This document shows positions 10,095 to 18,202 of a stretch of DNA of 18,202 nt, piece after piece (the stretch's first letter is position 1; each line of letters begins with the position of its first letter). The notes under the pieces are model-generated. The model was not told the DNA's origin, made no database searches, and worked only from the letters and a program-made list of their open reading frames with translations. The position numbers were made by a program, and so were the translations under genes. The DNA lies in assembly GCA_000447185.1 (NCBI GenBank), contig KE647173.1, forward strand, positions 1 to 18,202. Reading direction: 5' to 3'. This DNA comes from Vairimorpha apis BRL 01 (lineage: Eukaryota; Microsporidia; Nosematidae).

Positions 10095-10100
10095 AATAAA
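10095..10100 (+). terminator. AATAAA polyadenylation signal after the P5A ATPase
   Basis: AATAAA begins directly after the TGA stop at 10092-10094. The tight placement fits short microsporidian 3' UTRs, though the motif is common in this composition. Confidence 0.35.
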
Positions 10101-12716
10101 TATTACGTTTAATTTTCTTATTTTTTGAGTATGTTGGATTTTTTTTAAAAAATAAACGTTTTATTTGTTTCTTACTTTTAGAAAGCTAAAATCTAATATT
10201 ATTATTAAAAAAATATTTTTATGATTTTAATTAGAAATAAACATAGATATATATTATCTATAAACTTTTATTAATCTACTTTACATAAAAAATACAATTA
10301 TTTAAATTATATAGTTAAAGTATTATAATGTTTTTTAAGTCTGTTATTATTTAAATACAGAAAAAAAATAATTATATTAACATCTTTAATTATAAAAATT
10401 GGAAAAATAAAATATATTTGTTTAAACTATTTGTAAAAAATTAAAACAAAATTTCTCATTAATCTTTGATGTATTTTTATTCATAATATAATAACGGTAA
10501 ATTTAAATTATTAAATTATTAAATTATTAAATTATTAAATTATTAAATTATTAAATTATTAAATTATTAAATTATTAAATTATTAAATTATTAAATTATT
10601 AAATTATTAAATTATTAAATTATTAAATTATTAAATTATTAAATTATTAAATTATTTACAAAATTTTTTAATAAATTGTATAAAAATATTTATTGAACTT
10701 TATAATTGTAAAATAATTTATAAATAAAAATTTAAATTATAGTACATTTTTGTAAAAACTGATATTTTATAACTTATATATTTGTTCTTTTTTGTTTATA
10801 CTATTCATGTATTTTAAAAGAAATATTTTAGGTCTAAAAATTTATCAGCAAATATTAAAACAACACTAAAAACATTTTTTTTATTATACGGAATTAAATA
10901 ATTTATATAAACATTTGTATATTTTTTTTAATTAAAATAAAAAGACATAATGTACTTATATTTTAGATTTTATAGTAAAAAGAAAGTTAAATTTTAAAAT
11001 TTTTATAATCATAAAAAAATAAATTAAAAGACGAAACTTATGATAAATAAAACAAAAAATTTAAGAGATTATAATTATGATAATTTTAAATACATTTAAA
11101 TATAATATAAATTATATTTATCATTAATAATAAAGAAAATAATTTAAATATTATGTAACGAAATTTTTTAAATGAATAATTTATTTATTAATATATATTA
11201 TAGAATTTAAATGTTTATTTTAATATAATAAATTATGTTTTTAAAAAATTAAAATGGTAGATTAATTTATTTCTTTAATCATATTTGTTCGAATGTTAAT
11301 AAATTAAATGATATTTTTTTATTAATTTTAAATTTTTAAACAAATAGTAAAACATAATCAGAAATATGCAAATAAATTTGCAAATCTACTAAATGATTAA
11401 ACATAAAAACATAAGAAATGATTAGTAATAAGGTGTGGTGCAAAAGTTTGTAAAAAAATATATACAAGCTATAAAATGAAAACTTTTGAATAACTATAAT
11501 ATAACAATGTACATTAAATTGTATAAAAATAAAATAAAATGTTTATCAATAAATACAATATAGTAAATTAGGAAAAAATTAAAAAATCATGTCATGGCGT
11601 AAATACAAATAAAAATTTTAACATAACATATAAATTAGAGTACAGATATACAGTATTTTAAGACAAAAAATTTTGTATTAATTAAACAATTCGCAAAAAT
11701 ATTATATTTTAATGTATTATAATTTTGATTAAAATAAAATAAATTGAAAAATAAATTTTTAAATTAATAATGCATTTAAAATCTTTGATAACAAACAAAA
11801 ACTAATTAATATTACAAATTGCAAGTTATTGTTAAATACATAAACATATATTTTAAATTCAAACGTAATTTTAAAAATTTGAAAGTTTTTTTGTGATTAA
11901 TAAATTTGAATGTACATTATAAGTATATTTATCAAAAATTAGAATAAAAACAAAACAAGTTTTTATTTTGTAAGCAGTTTTTATTAAAAAATATATATTT
12001 TAAAATTATAATTACATAAATTAATTTTTTAGTATTTCTTTAAATTTACTTTAAAAGACTAATTATATAATTTGATATCATTAATTTAGATTTCAATAAA
12101 AGATTATTTGTTATTGTAAAATAAAGATTGTGATATGTCTTTATTTTACTAAATCTTTTAATTAAAATAAAAGTATTGTTAGAATTTTACAACATGACAA
12201 AAAAACATCTGCCCAATACAATGAGCTTAGCAAATAAAATTTATTAAAATCGTTAGAATTTCATTATTTTTAAAATTTAATTGTATAATTAAAATAAATT
12301 TTAAATATTATTAATTCTAACTATCAAAAAAAATGTATTTTTTAATAAAAATAAGTAAAATATACTTTTTTAGAAAAAATAAATATTTTTATATATATTT
12401 AAAATGATTAATTGCTAAATATGTTATAGTAACTGAATATTTTATATTATAAACATGCAGAGCTTAAAAAAAATTTTTAAAATATCAACAAAATGTAAAT
12501 ACAAACTGCTTTTTTAAATAGCAATTATTATTAAAATATTAATAAGCTAAAAAATGTTTTTTTTTGAAATTATGTTATTTATTTTTAGATATTAATAACA
12601 TATATTATTTTATTTAATAATAATTTTTTGCAAATGAAAGTTTTGTATTAAATATTTAAATAATAGTATAATAATAATTATTTATTATATTTTTTACTAT
12701 TTAAAAATATATTCAA
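10101..12716. other. Long gene-poor A+T-rich segment with tandem repeat
   Basis: About 2.6 kb without a supported gene. It holds the 8-bp tandem array at 10505-10656. A 17-codon reading frame at 12194-12247 contains a CCC and slightly richer codons than its surroundings, but is too short to call. No tRNA or other structured RNA was recognised. Confidence 0.5.
10505..10656. repeat. Tandem array of AAATTATT, 19 perfect copies
   Basis: The 8-bp unit AAATTATT is repeated without a mismatch from 10505 to 10656 (152 bp, 19 units), then ends in TTACAAAA. Perfect identity points to recent replication slippage, and the copy number is probably variable between isolates. The unit contains no C or G. 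No gene overlaps it; the nearest are the P5A ATPase 3' end, 0.4 kb to the left, and an unrecognised gene 2 kb to the right. Confidence 0.95.
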
Positions 12717-13567
12717 TTAAATAAATGCTAATCTCAAACATTTATATACATGATTGATTAAAAATACTTTACGTCCATCAACAAAAATTTCTTCTTGTCT
12801 ATTAATATTATAAATTTGAAGATAATTTTCAATGGAATTTTCAATATTTGTAAATTTACAATGAGATAAAGTATTTCGATCAACTAAAAACAAAAAAACG
12901 TATTAATCATTTTTCCAGTAAATTTGATTGTCAAGTATTTATCAAAATTTTTTTGCTCTAATAAATAAATAATAACTTCAATAAAACGAATAAGTAATTT
13001 ACTATTTGTTTCATTAAATAAAACACAGATATCTTTACTCTGTTTTCCAGAAAAAAAAATTAATTTAGAATTATACTCTTGTTTTAAATATTTATGCTTT
13101 TTATTTTCTATATCATTAATTTCTTCTTCTATATTATTTATTTCATCTTCAATATTATTTTCAGTAGAAACATCAAATAAATTTAAAATATTTTTTAATA
13201 TTGTTATGATGTTTTTATGTAATTCTTCATAAGTTTTATCATATTTAATTTTACTGTATATCCTATCTAAAATTAATACATCTTTTATTTCATCATAATT
13301 CAGTTGACACACTTTGTAATAACTTTTTTTAAATGATTTAATATTTTTTACTTTATTACTATTAATATCTAATAGTATTCCGACATTTTTATTTTTGTCT
13401 ATTATCAAATTTTTAAAGTTGTTTGAATTTAAAATGTAATTTTTTATTGCATTATTGAATTTTATATGAAACACTTTTTCATGTTCAATTGCGTATAAAC
13501 GAATTAAAGTAAAAAATATGCCTATTGTAGTACCTATTGAGCAAACTAAAAAATAACTATGTTTCAT
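12717..13567 (-). CDS. Unrecognised protein with N-terminal membrane segment and coiled coil, one frameshift
   Basis: No family recognised. The start at 13567 (MKHSYFLVCSIGTTIGIFFT) follows CCCCC-AA. Residues 5-24 are hydrophobic and suit a signal anchor. The rest is Lys/Asn/Ile-rich, with three near-identical heptads at residues 137-157 (NNIEDEI, NNIEEEI, NDIENKK), a likely short coiled coil. The first frame stops at 12884, just after the A-run 12892-12898 (7 bases; T-run in gene orientation). Supplying one base opens a frame of about 56 further codons to TAA at 12717-12719, reading FLVDRNTLSHCKFTNIENS and later VDGRKVFLINHVYKCLRLAF. The extension has ordinary protein composition (Asp, Arg, His, Cys, Gly), unlike intergenic DNA here, so I take it as the true C-terminus, giving about 284 residues. 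The gene is divergent from the unknown gene at 14086. Confidence 0.72.
13097..13159 (-). repeat. Degenerate 21-bp coding repeat (three heptads)
   Basis: Three consecutive 21-nt units encode NNIEDEI, NNIEEEI and NDIENKK. The first two differ by one residue. This suggests expansion of a coiled-coil segment by duplication within the unrecognised minus-strand gene. Confidence 0.6.
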
Positions 13568-13569
13568 TT

Positions 13570-13574
13570 GGGGG
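13570..13574 (-). promoter_or_regulatory. CCCCC start-proximal signal
   Basis: GGGGG on the plus strand, so CCCCC-AA-ATG in gene orientation. It is the longest C-run in the window's non-coding DNA and supports the start at 13567. Confidence 0.65.
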
Positions 13575-14081
13575 TTGAAAACTACAGTATTAATTTTTTA
13601 TTTAAATATGATTAATTATATAATAATAATATTTTTTACAATAAAGAAATAAAAAACATTATTTAAAGCCAAAATTATTAAAACTATACATTTATTTTTC
13701 TTTCATATTTAATTATTTTAATATATGAGGATTTTTTAAAAATATTAAACTATTTAAAAATTTTTATCCCTTGAATAATTTAGACAAGAAAATGAAACAT
13801 ATGATAAAAAGTAATTAGAAAGACATTTTAATAATTTTTATCTTGGACAATCTTTTTTGCTTTTAAGACAAACTTAAAATATAAATTTAAGATATAAATA
13901 AATAAATGTACTTTTTAATAATATTATTTAGTTTAAATAACGGTATAATATTTTAAAATGACATTTTTAACTTTAAAATTAAATTTTTATTTAGTAAAAA
14001 ACGTGTTATAAATTGTTTTTAATAAAATATTTTCAAATTTAAAAATTATCTTGATGTTGAAATAATACATTTATTTTATTT
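13575..14081. other. Shared upstream region of two divergent unknown genes
   Basis: About 0.5 kb of A+T-rich DNA. It has the CAAATTT-containing 14-mer at 14031-14044 near the right gene. No gene is seen. Confidence 0.5.
14031..14044 (+). promoter_or_regulatory. Possible AAATTT-type upstream element
   Basis: TTTCAAATTTAAAA, identical to the 14-mer at 6973-6986 ahead of the P5A ATPase, lies about 42 nt before the ATG at 14086. It may be a promoter element or a chance match. Confidence 0.35.
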
Positions 14082-14085
14082 CCCC
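14082..14085 (+). promoter_or_regulatory. CCCC start-proximal signal abutting the ATG
   Basis: CCCC touches the ATG at 14086 with no spacer, the tightest case in this window. Any 5' UTR would be very short if transcription starts near the signal. Confidence 0.6.
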
Positions 14086-14897
14086 ATGCTTTTTCTCATT
14101 ATTTTATTATTTTTTTCAAAAATAGAATATGACACTAAAAGTTACTATCAAGCTAAATATTTATTAAATCCAATTCTTAAAAAATTATCAGATCGAATAG
14201 TAGAAGAACTGAGTCATGTTCTTAGGGATGATTTAGCACTTGTTGTTGGTAAAAATACATCAAGTATTTTTAGATACCAAAAACAGATAAATAAGCCTAC
14301 ATTAATAACGAGATCAAATAATAAATTACGTTATAATCCATTTATGATAACTAATAAACAATTAATTTTTATTGATAAAGAAAGTTTAATTGAATATAAA
14401 AATAATCATATTTTATATTTTGGAAATTTAAGTTCAAATAGTAATTTAGATATTTTAATCGATATTTATAATGTTGTCAAAGATTATGATTTAAATTGTA
14501 AATTTTTTGAAGTTGAAATTTATACCATTTATAGGATGTTTGATAAAGAAATTAAAATAGAATTAGAAAATATAGGTGTAATTCATGAAACTATATATTG
14601 TTATAAAAATTTAGTATATGAAAAATTAAAAAACATTTTGTAGAATTTTATAGTAATAAAAAATTATATAATTTAAAATGTTATGTAATTTCTAAAATGT
14701 ATATAGATAGTTTAAAAAGTTTATTTAATATTACAAATATTGAAGAGAATTTTCCATTTCGCTTTTTTAATAAATTGTGTGATACGTTTAATAAAGATAT
14801 GATTGTTACTGGTGGTATATGCTATGCCAAAAAAAGATTTATTTTTAGTTTTTTATGTAAATTTAATAATAACGAAATTAATTTAATTAAAATTTAA
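14086..14897 (+). CDS. Unrecognised protein with hydrophobic N-terminus, one frameshift
   Basis: No family recognised. The start MLFLIILLFFSKIEYDTKSY places a hydrophobic segment at residues 2-10, which could be a signal peptide or a short anchor. Mixed helix- and strand-like segments follow (LSDRIVEELSHVLRDDLALV, then MITNKQLIFIDKESLIEY, ILYFGNLSSNSNLDILIDIY and KFFEVEIYTIYRMFDKEI). The first frame stops at 14643. One base missing from the A-run 14628-14633 would carry YEKLKK on into HFVEFYSNKKLYNLKCYVIS and through to TAA at 14895-14897, ending TGGICYAKKRFIFSFLCKF. The continuous open reading across the gap, without a new C-run signal, argues for one gene of about 270 residues, not two. Balanced alpha/beta composition suggests a folded domain; its function cannot be given. 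Confidence 0.72.
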
Positions 14898-15236
14898 GTA
14901 TCAAATTTTACAACATGTTAAAATATAATTAAATTTTAATTTAGTAATAATTAACTATTGTTTTACAAATATTATACTTATAAATTTATAATTAAATTAT
15001 TATAGATTATGCATTAAATGTCTTTTAAATATTTTTTTACATCAATAAAAAAAATTTACAACAAATGTTAATGTATATACACAATAAAAAATAATAAAAT
15101 CATATTTATAATAATAACAATTTTAATATATTAGATTATTTACTTACAAACTAAATATAATTAAAATTATAAGTTTATGACGTTTTATATGTATCTATAC
15201 TATGCTTAAAATTATACATAATAAAATACAAATTTT
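14898..15236. other. Intergenic, nothing recognised
   Basis: About 0.34 kb of A+T-rich sequence with stops in all frames, between the unknown gene at 14086 and the transposase-like relic. Confidence 0.5.
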
Positions 15237-15500
15237 TTAAGAAGCTTCTTTTTTTTCTTTCATAGTTCTTCTTTTATACCAATATCTTGTATCCATCATT
15301 TCTTCCTTTATTTAAACTGCCATCATCTTAATATCGCCGATTCCACTACATCCTGCTTCAAGTCCTTTTCGATAATCCAGAAAGATACTCTCCATTGTTT
15401 TCTTTATGGTTTGTGTTTGAATGTAGACTTACATACCAGAAGTGAATTTATATTCTTTAAGTATTGTTTATGATATGTAGTATCAACCCATCTTATGTTA
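15237..15500 (-). mobile_element. Probable relic of an ISXO2/Merlin-like DDE transposase
   Basis: This segment is visibly richer in G+C than the surrounding intergenic DNA. On the minus strand it keeps protein-like pieces interrupted by stops and at least one frame change: RWVDTTYHKQYLK (about 15455-15493), then in another frame EYKFTSGM, a stop, VYIQTQTIKKTMESIFLDYR, GLEAGCSGIGDIKMMAV, a stop, and EEMMDTRYWYKRRTMKEKKE to TAA at 15237. The V-x-x-Q-T-Q-T-I-x-x-x-M/W-x-x-x pattern resembles the last catalytic block (VHTQTIE-x-x-W) of ISXO2-like/Merlin transposases, which are known in microsporidia. The catalytic Glu would be replaced by Lys. No terminal inverted repeats or target duplications were identified. 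It is a dead fragment if the assignment is right; another decayed gene is the alternative. Confidence 0.4.
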
Positions 15501-15849
15501 GAATAGCGAAATTATTTATGTTCTACATTTATAAATTAACTTGAGTTCATTTGCTAACATATCAAAAATTCTCTTTTTTCATTTTCTATTGTGTATAAGT
15601 TGTCTATACTAGTTACATTTACATCTTATTACATGATAATATTATAATAATTATCTATTTTGCATGTTTTTTATAAAAAAATATTTTGTTAAATTTTTTT
15701 ATACTTGATGTTAGTAGTTTTGTGATATAAAAAAAAAAAAGATTTATACATAAATTTTTACATTTATAATCAACTAATAATTATAAATTAATTTAAAAAC
15801 AAAGCTATTTTAGAGTACAAAAAAATAATCTCGCATAATTTTTAATAAA
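15501..15849. other. Upstream region of SEC1
   Basis: About 0.35 kb. The left part (to about 15640) is less A+T-extreme and may be older remnants of the adjacent mobile-element-like sequence. The right part is typical A+T-rich intergenic DNA with a 12-base A-run near 15729. No gene is seen. Confidence 0.45.
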
Positions 15850-15853
15850 CCCC
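15850..15853 (+). promoter_or_regulatory. CCCC start-proximal signal of SEC1
   Basis: CCCC-AA-ATG at 15850-15858, the same arrangement as the unrecognised minus-strand gene starting at 13567. It supports the start at 15856. Confidence 0.7.
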
Positions 15854-15855
15854 AA

Positions 15856-17307
15856 ATGGATATTAAACAATCTTTAAAAAATAAAATTATTTCTTCTGTG
15901 TTGGATTCTTTATCTACATCAGATTGGTCTGTTCTTGTATATGACAATTCATGTGCTCGTTTACTACAAAATATATTTACAAAATCAGATTTTATAAACT
16001 ATAATATAGTAATGTCTCAAGATATTAATGAAGAAAGAGAAAAAACAGAATTTCCAGCAATTTATTTCGTTAGATGTACTTCTTCTATTTCAAAAATAAT
16101 TAATAACGATTATAAATCTAATAAATATACAAATTTTATGGTATGTTCAATAATTGAACCTGAAAGTTTAGATGAAAATATAAATTTTAAACTTGTTTTT
16201 GTTAATTTTGTAGCTATAGAAGATCGAGTTTTTTGTTGTGATTTAAAAGATTTGTTTTCAGTCGGTGACACTTTAAATACTTATTTTTATGTTGAATATA
16301 CTTCAAAAACACTTGAAAATGAATGTGATCAGTTAGATTCACAATTTAAAGAATATGAACGAACTGGAAAAATACTCGTGTTTGATCGTGAAATTGATTT
16401 ATATACTCCGTTGATCCACTTTTATACATTTCAGGCACTTTTAGAAGATCAAAGTCTTATTGATAAGGAATTTTATGATGAGTACAGTGATATGAAAGTA
16501 TGGAAAGAAATACGATATATTCATTTTGGAGATATGTCTGATGTATTAAAAAGTTACGTCAGAAATATAACTAGCAACAGTACTAAATTGAAAGGAGATA
16601 TCCAAACAAAAGATTTAATGAAATTGGTGATGGATGCACCTGAAACATATAAAACAAACGATTTGTTAAAAAAAGCATTTTCCTTAACAAAAGCTTGTTT
16701 TGATAAATTTGAATATTTAGAAAAAATCACATACATTGAACAAAATTTAGTAACAGGTAAAGATAAAAATAATAAAAAAATAAAGTTGATTTTAAAAACT
16801 TGATGAAAATTTTAACAGATAAAACTATAGAAAAAATTGATAAACAACGTTTAATTTTTTTGTATATTTTATCAAAAAATGAAATACCGTCTGATTATAA
16901 AAGAAATTTAATCAAGAATCATGGCTTTGATGAAAATGATTTTGTATTAAATCGTACATGTAATCTTATTCCATATGATATAAAATATGATTATGATGTC
17001 TCTAGATTCGAACCATATATTATTTCAATTTTAAGAGAATATTTGAAAAATAAAAAAAACTGATAAATTTTTATAAACTAGATGAAGAAAAAAATTAGTA
17101 CAAAGTTTAAGAAGAAGTAATTTAATATCAATTAAGAAGAATATCAGTAATGAAAAAATTTATTGTTTATATATTAAAGGTGGATTAACATACGCAGAAA
17201 TATGTGGTATTCATAAATTAAGCGAAGAATTAGGAGTTGAATTTGTAATTGGAAGTAATAAAATTTTAAAAAGAGATGATTTTTTAGATATTTTAAATAA
17301 AAAATAA
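15856..17307 (+). CDS. SEC1: Sec1/Munc18 (SM) vesicle-fusion protein, three frameshifts
   Basis: SM proteins bind SNARE complexes and drive vesicle fusion; Sec1 acts at the plasma membrane. The first frame gives SWS-like VLVYDNSCARLLQN (residues 27-40), EFPAIYFVRC (65-74), GKILVFDREIDLYTPLIHFYTFQALL (171-196, the SM hallmark) and KVWKEIRYIHFGDM (214-227). After the A-run 16774-16780 the next frame reads NLMKILTDKTIEKIDKQRLI and FLYILSKNEI, then YDVSRFEPYI. After the A-run 17052-17059 comes KLINFYKLDEEK, and after the A-run 17088-17094 KLVQSLRRSNL followed by IKGGLTYAEI and GVEFVIGSNKIL, ending in TAA at 17305-17307. Each run is one base short. Joined length is about 484 residues, against roughly 600-700 in other eukaryotes. 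The GG-x-TY-x-E and VIGS-x-x-IL ending resembles Sec1 more than Sly1 or Vps45, but the paralogue choice is less certain than the family. Confidence 0.88.
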
Positions 17308-18084
17308 TTTTTTGTGTAATTTTGATAAAAAAATTTTTAAATGTAAAAATTGTTATGTTTTTTTAAGTAATTTAAAAGAAAAATTGATTTTTTACAAACA
17401 TATATAAATTTTAAGATAAACTTAATTTGAAAAGTTTTTTATATTATATAAATAATTTTTGTAATATAAAAAGCATATTGTTTATCTAAAAATATAATAC
17501 TTTTAAATACAAAATAATCTCTTTTAATTTGCAAATAATTATAGTTTAATTCTAATTATATTATAAAATTTTTATCTTTATCTGTTATTTTATTTAATTT
17601 TTTACTTTTTGTAAAATTTTGCAATTTTATAGATTGTAATTTTTACTATATTGATATTAATATTACAATACCGATTTATTTTTTCAAAAACATATGAGTA
17701 ATATAAATACTGCCTAAACATTTATATTCTTAGTTTAATTTCAATCATTTTTCTTCTTCTTTTGTTTAAAAAAATAATAAAATTTTCACTAGATATTATT
17801 TAGACAATAAATAAATAAATTTTTTTAATAAAAATGTTTTGTTTAATTTACTTTATGTTTTGTTATCTCAAAATTATTAACATGCGTAAATTTTTAATAT
17901 TTGTTTTATATATTTTAAATTGTCTTTCAAAATTTTTTTAAAAGTATTAATAAATTAATAAATATCGTTTGTAGTCAATGGAACGTTATAACAAAACATA
18001 TTCAAAAAAATTTTGTTATGATTTACATATTCAGTGTGATAATAAATAAAACATTGCGTGTAATTTAAATAATAGTAATATTAA
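17308..18084. other. Intergenic between SEC1 and the peroxidase-like gene
   Basis: About 0.78 kb. It is A+T-rich with stops in all frames. Near its right end, 17988-18019 contains a 9-bp inverted repeat (ATAACAAAA and TTTTGTTAT around a 14-base spacer), inside a 23-codon reading frame at 17978-18049. Neither is convincing as a gene or terminator. Confidence 0.45.
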
Positions 18085-18087
18085 CCC
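18085..18087 (+). promoter_or_regulatory. CCC-type start-proximal signal of the peroxidase-like gene
   Basis: CCC, six bases (TATTAA), then the ATG at 18094. This is the longest spacer among the eight cases in the window. Confidence 0.55.
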
Positions 18088-18093
18088 TATTAA

Positions 18094-18202
18094 ATGATTG
18101 ATAATTTTTACGAATTAGAAGCTATTGATATAAACAATTCTAAAATTAATTTTTCTATGTTCAAAAATCATCCTGTTATTATTGCAAATGTTGCTTGTGA
18201 TT
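18094..18202 (+). CDS. Glutathione-peroxidase-like protein, N-terminal part only
   Basis: Thiol- or selenol-dependent peroxidases of this family reduce hydroperoxides. The 36 codons present read MIDNFYELEAIDINNSKINF, then SMFKNHPVIIANVACD. This follows the family N-terminus: FY-x-x-x-A-x-D-x-x-G-x-x-v-x-f-x-x-x-K-x-x-x-x-I-x-NVAS. The family's next position, the catalytic Cys or Sec, falls on the codon cut by the window edge; its first base is T, which is compatible with Cys. The Ser of NVAS is replaced by Cys here. The CCC signal supports the start. Thioredoxin-dependent peroxidase activity would be the usual role of a non-selenium form, but the specificity cannot be seen. The remainder lies outside the window. 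Confidence 0.78.
   Translation, partial: MIDNFYELEAIDINNSKINFSMFKNHPVIIANVACD

Noticed and set aside
11588..11611. Short frame MSWRKYK
   Set aside because: Looks protein-like for seven codons, then stops; no supporting signal or continuation.
12194..12247. 17-codon frame MTKKHLPNTMSLANKIY with an internal CCC
   Set aside because: Slightly richer codons than the surroundings, but too short, with no recognised family and no continuation in other frames that I could support.
14697..14897. Separate 66-residue gene
   Set aside because: The frame is open well upstream of its ATG back to the A-run at 14628-14633 and joins the preceding gene; it has no C-run signal of its own.
16800..17063. Separate 87-residue gene after the SM protein
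   Set aside because: Its sequence (DKTIEKIDKQRLIFLYILSK) is the expected continuation of Sec1/Munc18 proteins and begins at a non-ATG codon within the joined frame.
17978..18049. 23-codon frame MERYNKTYSKKF... with a 9-bp inverted repeat
   Set aside because: No C-run signal, no family, and both the frame length and the stem are within chance for this composition.
1..18202. tRNA, rRNA, snRNA or CRISPR arrays
   Set aside because: Read by eye on both strands for TTCRANYC-like loops, conserved rRNA blocks, Sm-type sites and spaced repeats; nothing convincing. Short structured RNAs in A+T-rich DNA could still be missed; a covariance-model search would decide.

Overview
The window looks like nuclear DNA of a microsporidian. 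Three things point there. The DNA is extremely A+T-rich. The genes are short, intron-free and eukaryotic: proteasome beta3, a P5A ATPase, a Sec1/Munc18 protein and a Tap42-like protein, all with reduced lengths. And a C-run (CCC to CCCCC) lies 0-6 nt upstream of the chosen ATG in eight of nine genes; this is the known microsporidian CCC/GGG-type start-proximal signal. The lineage within Microsporidia cannot be fixed from the sequence alone.

Layout, left to right: a small acidic Ser/Asp-rich reading frame broken twice (+, 246-451); a Tap42/alpha4-like PP2A regulator (-, 1370-2037, one frameshift); proteasome subunit beta3/Pup3 (+, 2678-3277, intact); a secreted or GPI-anchored-looking Ser/Thr/Asn-rich protein with a Lys/Ser-rich C-terminal region (-, 3665-4753, intact); a 2.3 kb stretch with no gene; a P5A-type ATPase of the Spf1/ATP13A1 type (+, 7046-10094, two frameshifts near the N-terminus); a 2.6 kb gene-poor stretch holding 19 perfect copies of an 8-bp repeat (10505-10656); two divergent unrecognised membrane-or-secreted-type proteins (-, 12717-13567 and +, 14086-14897, one frameshift each); a probable relic of an ISXO2/Merlin-like transposase (-, about 15237-15500); a Sec1/Munc18 vesicle-fusion protein (+, 15856-17307, three frameshifts); and the first 36 codons of a glutathione-peroxidase-like protein running off the right edge (+, from 18094).

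The genes do not form an operon or pathway. They are individually transcribed housekeeping genes plus a few lineage-specific ones. Several concern the secretory system: the ER P5A ATPase, the Sec1 fusion factor and the secreted surface-type protein.

The most striking pattern is that five long genes are interrupted at eight places, all in A or T runs of 6-8 bases, and all in the same sense: each run is one base short of what the conserved protein needs. Systematic homopolymer undercalling in the assembly is the plainest explanation. Polymerase slippage at these runs is the interesting alternative. Annotating by simple ORFs would miss the N-terminus of the ATPase, both ends of the Sec1 protein and the true extents of three other genes.
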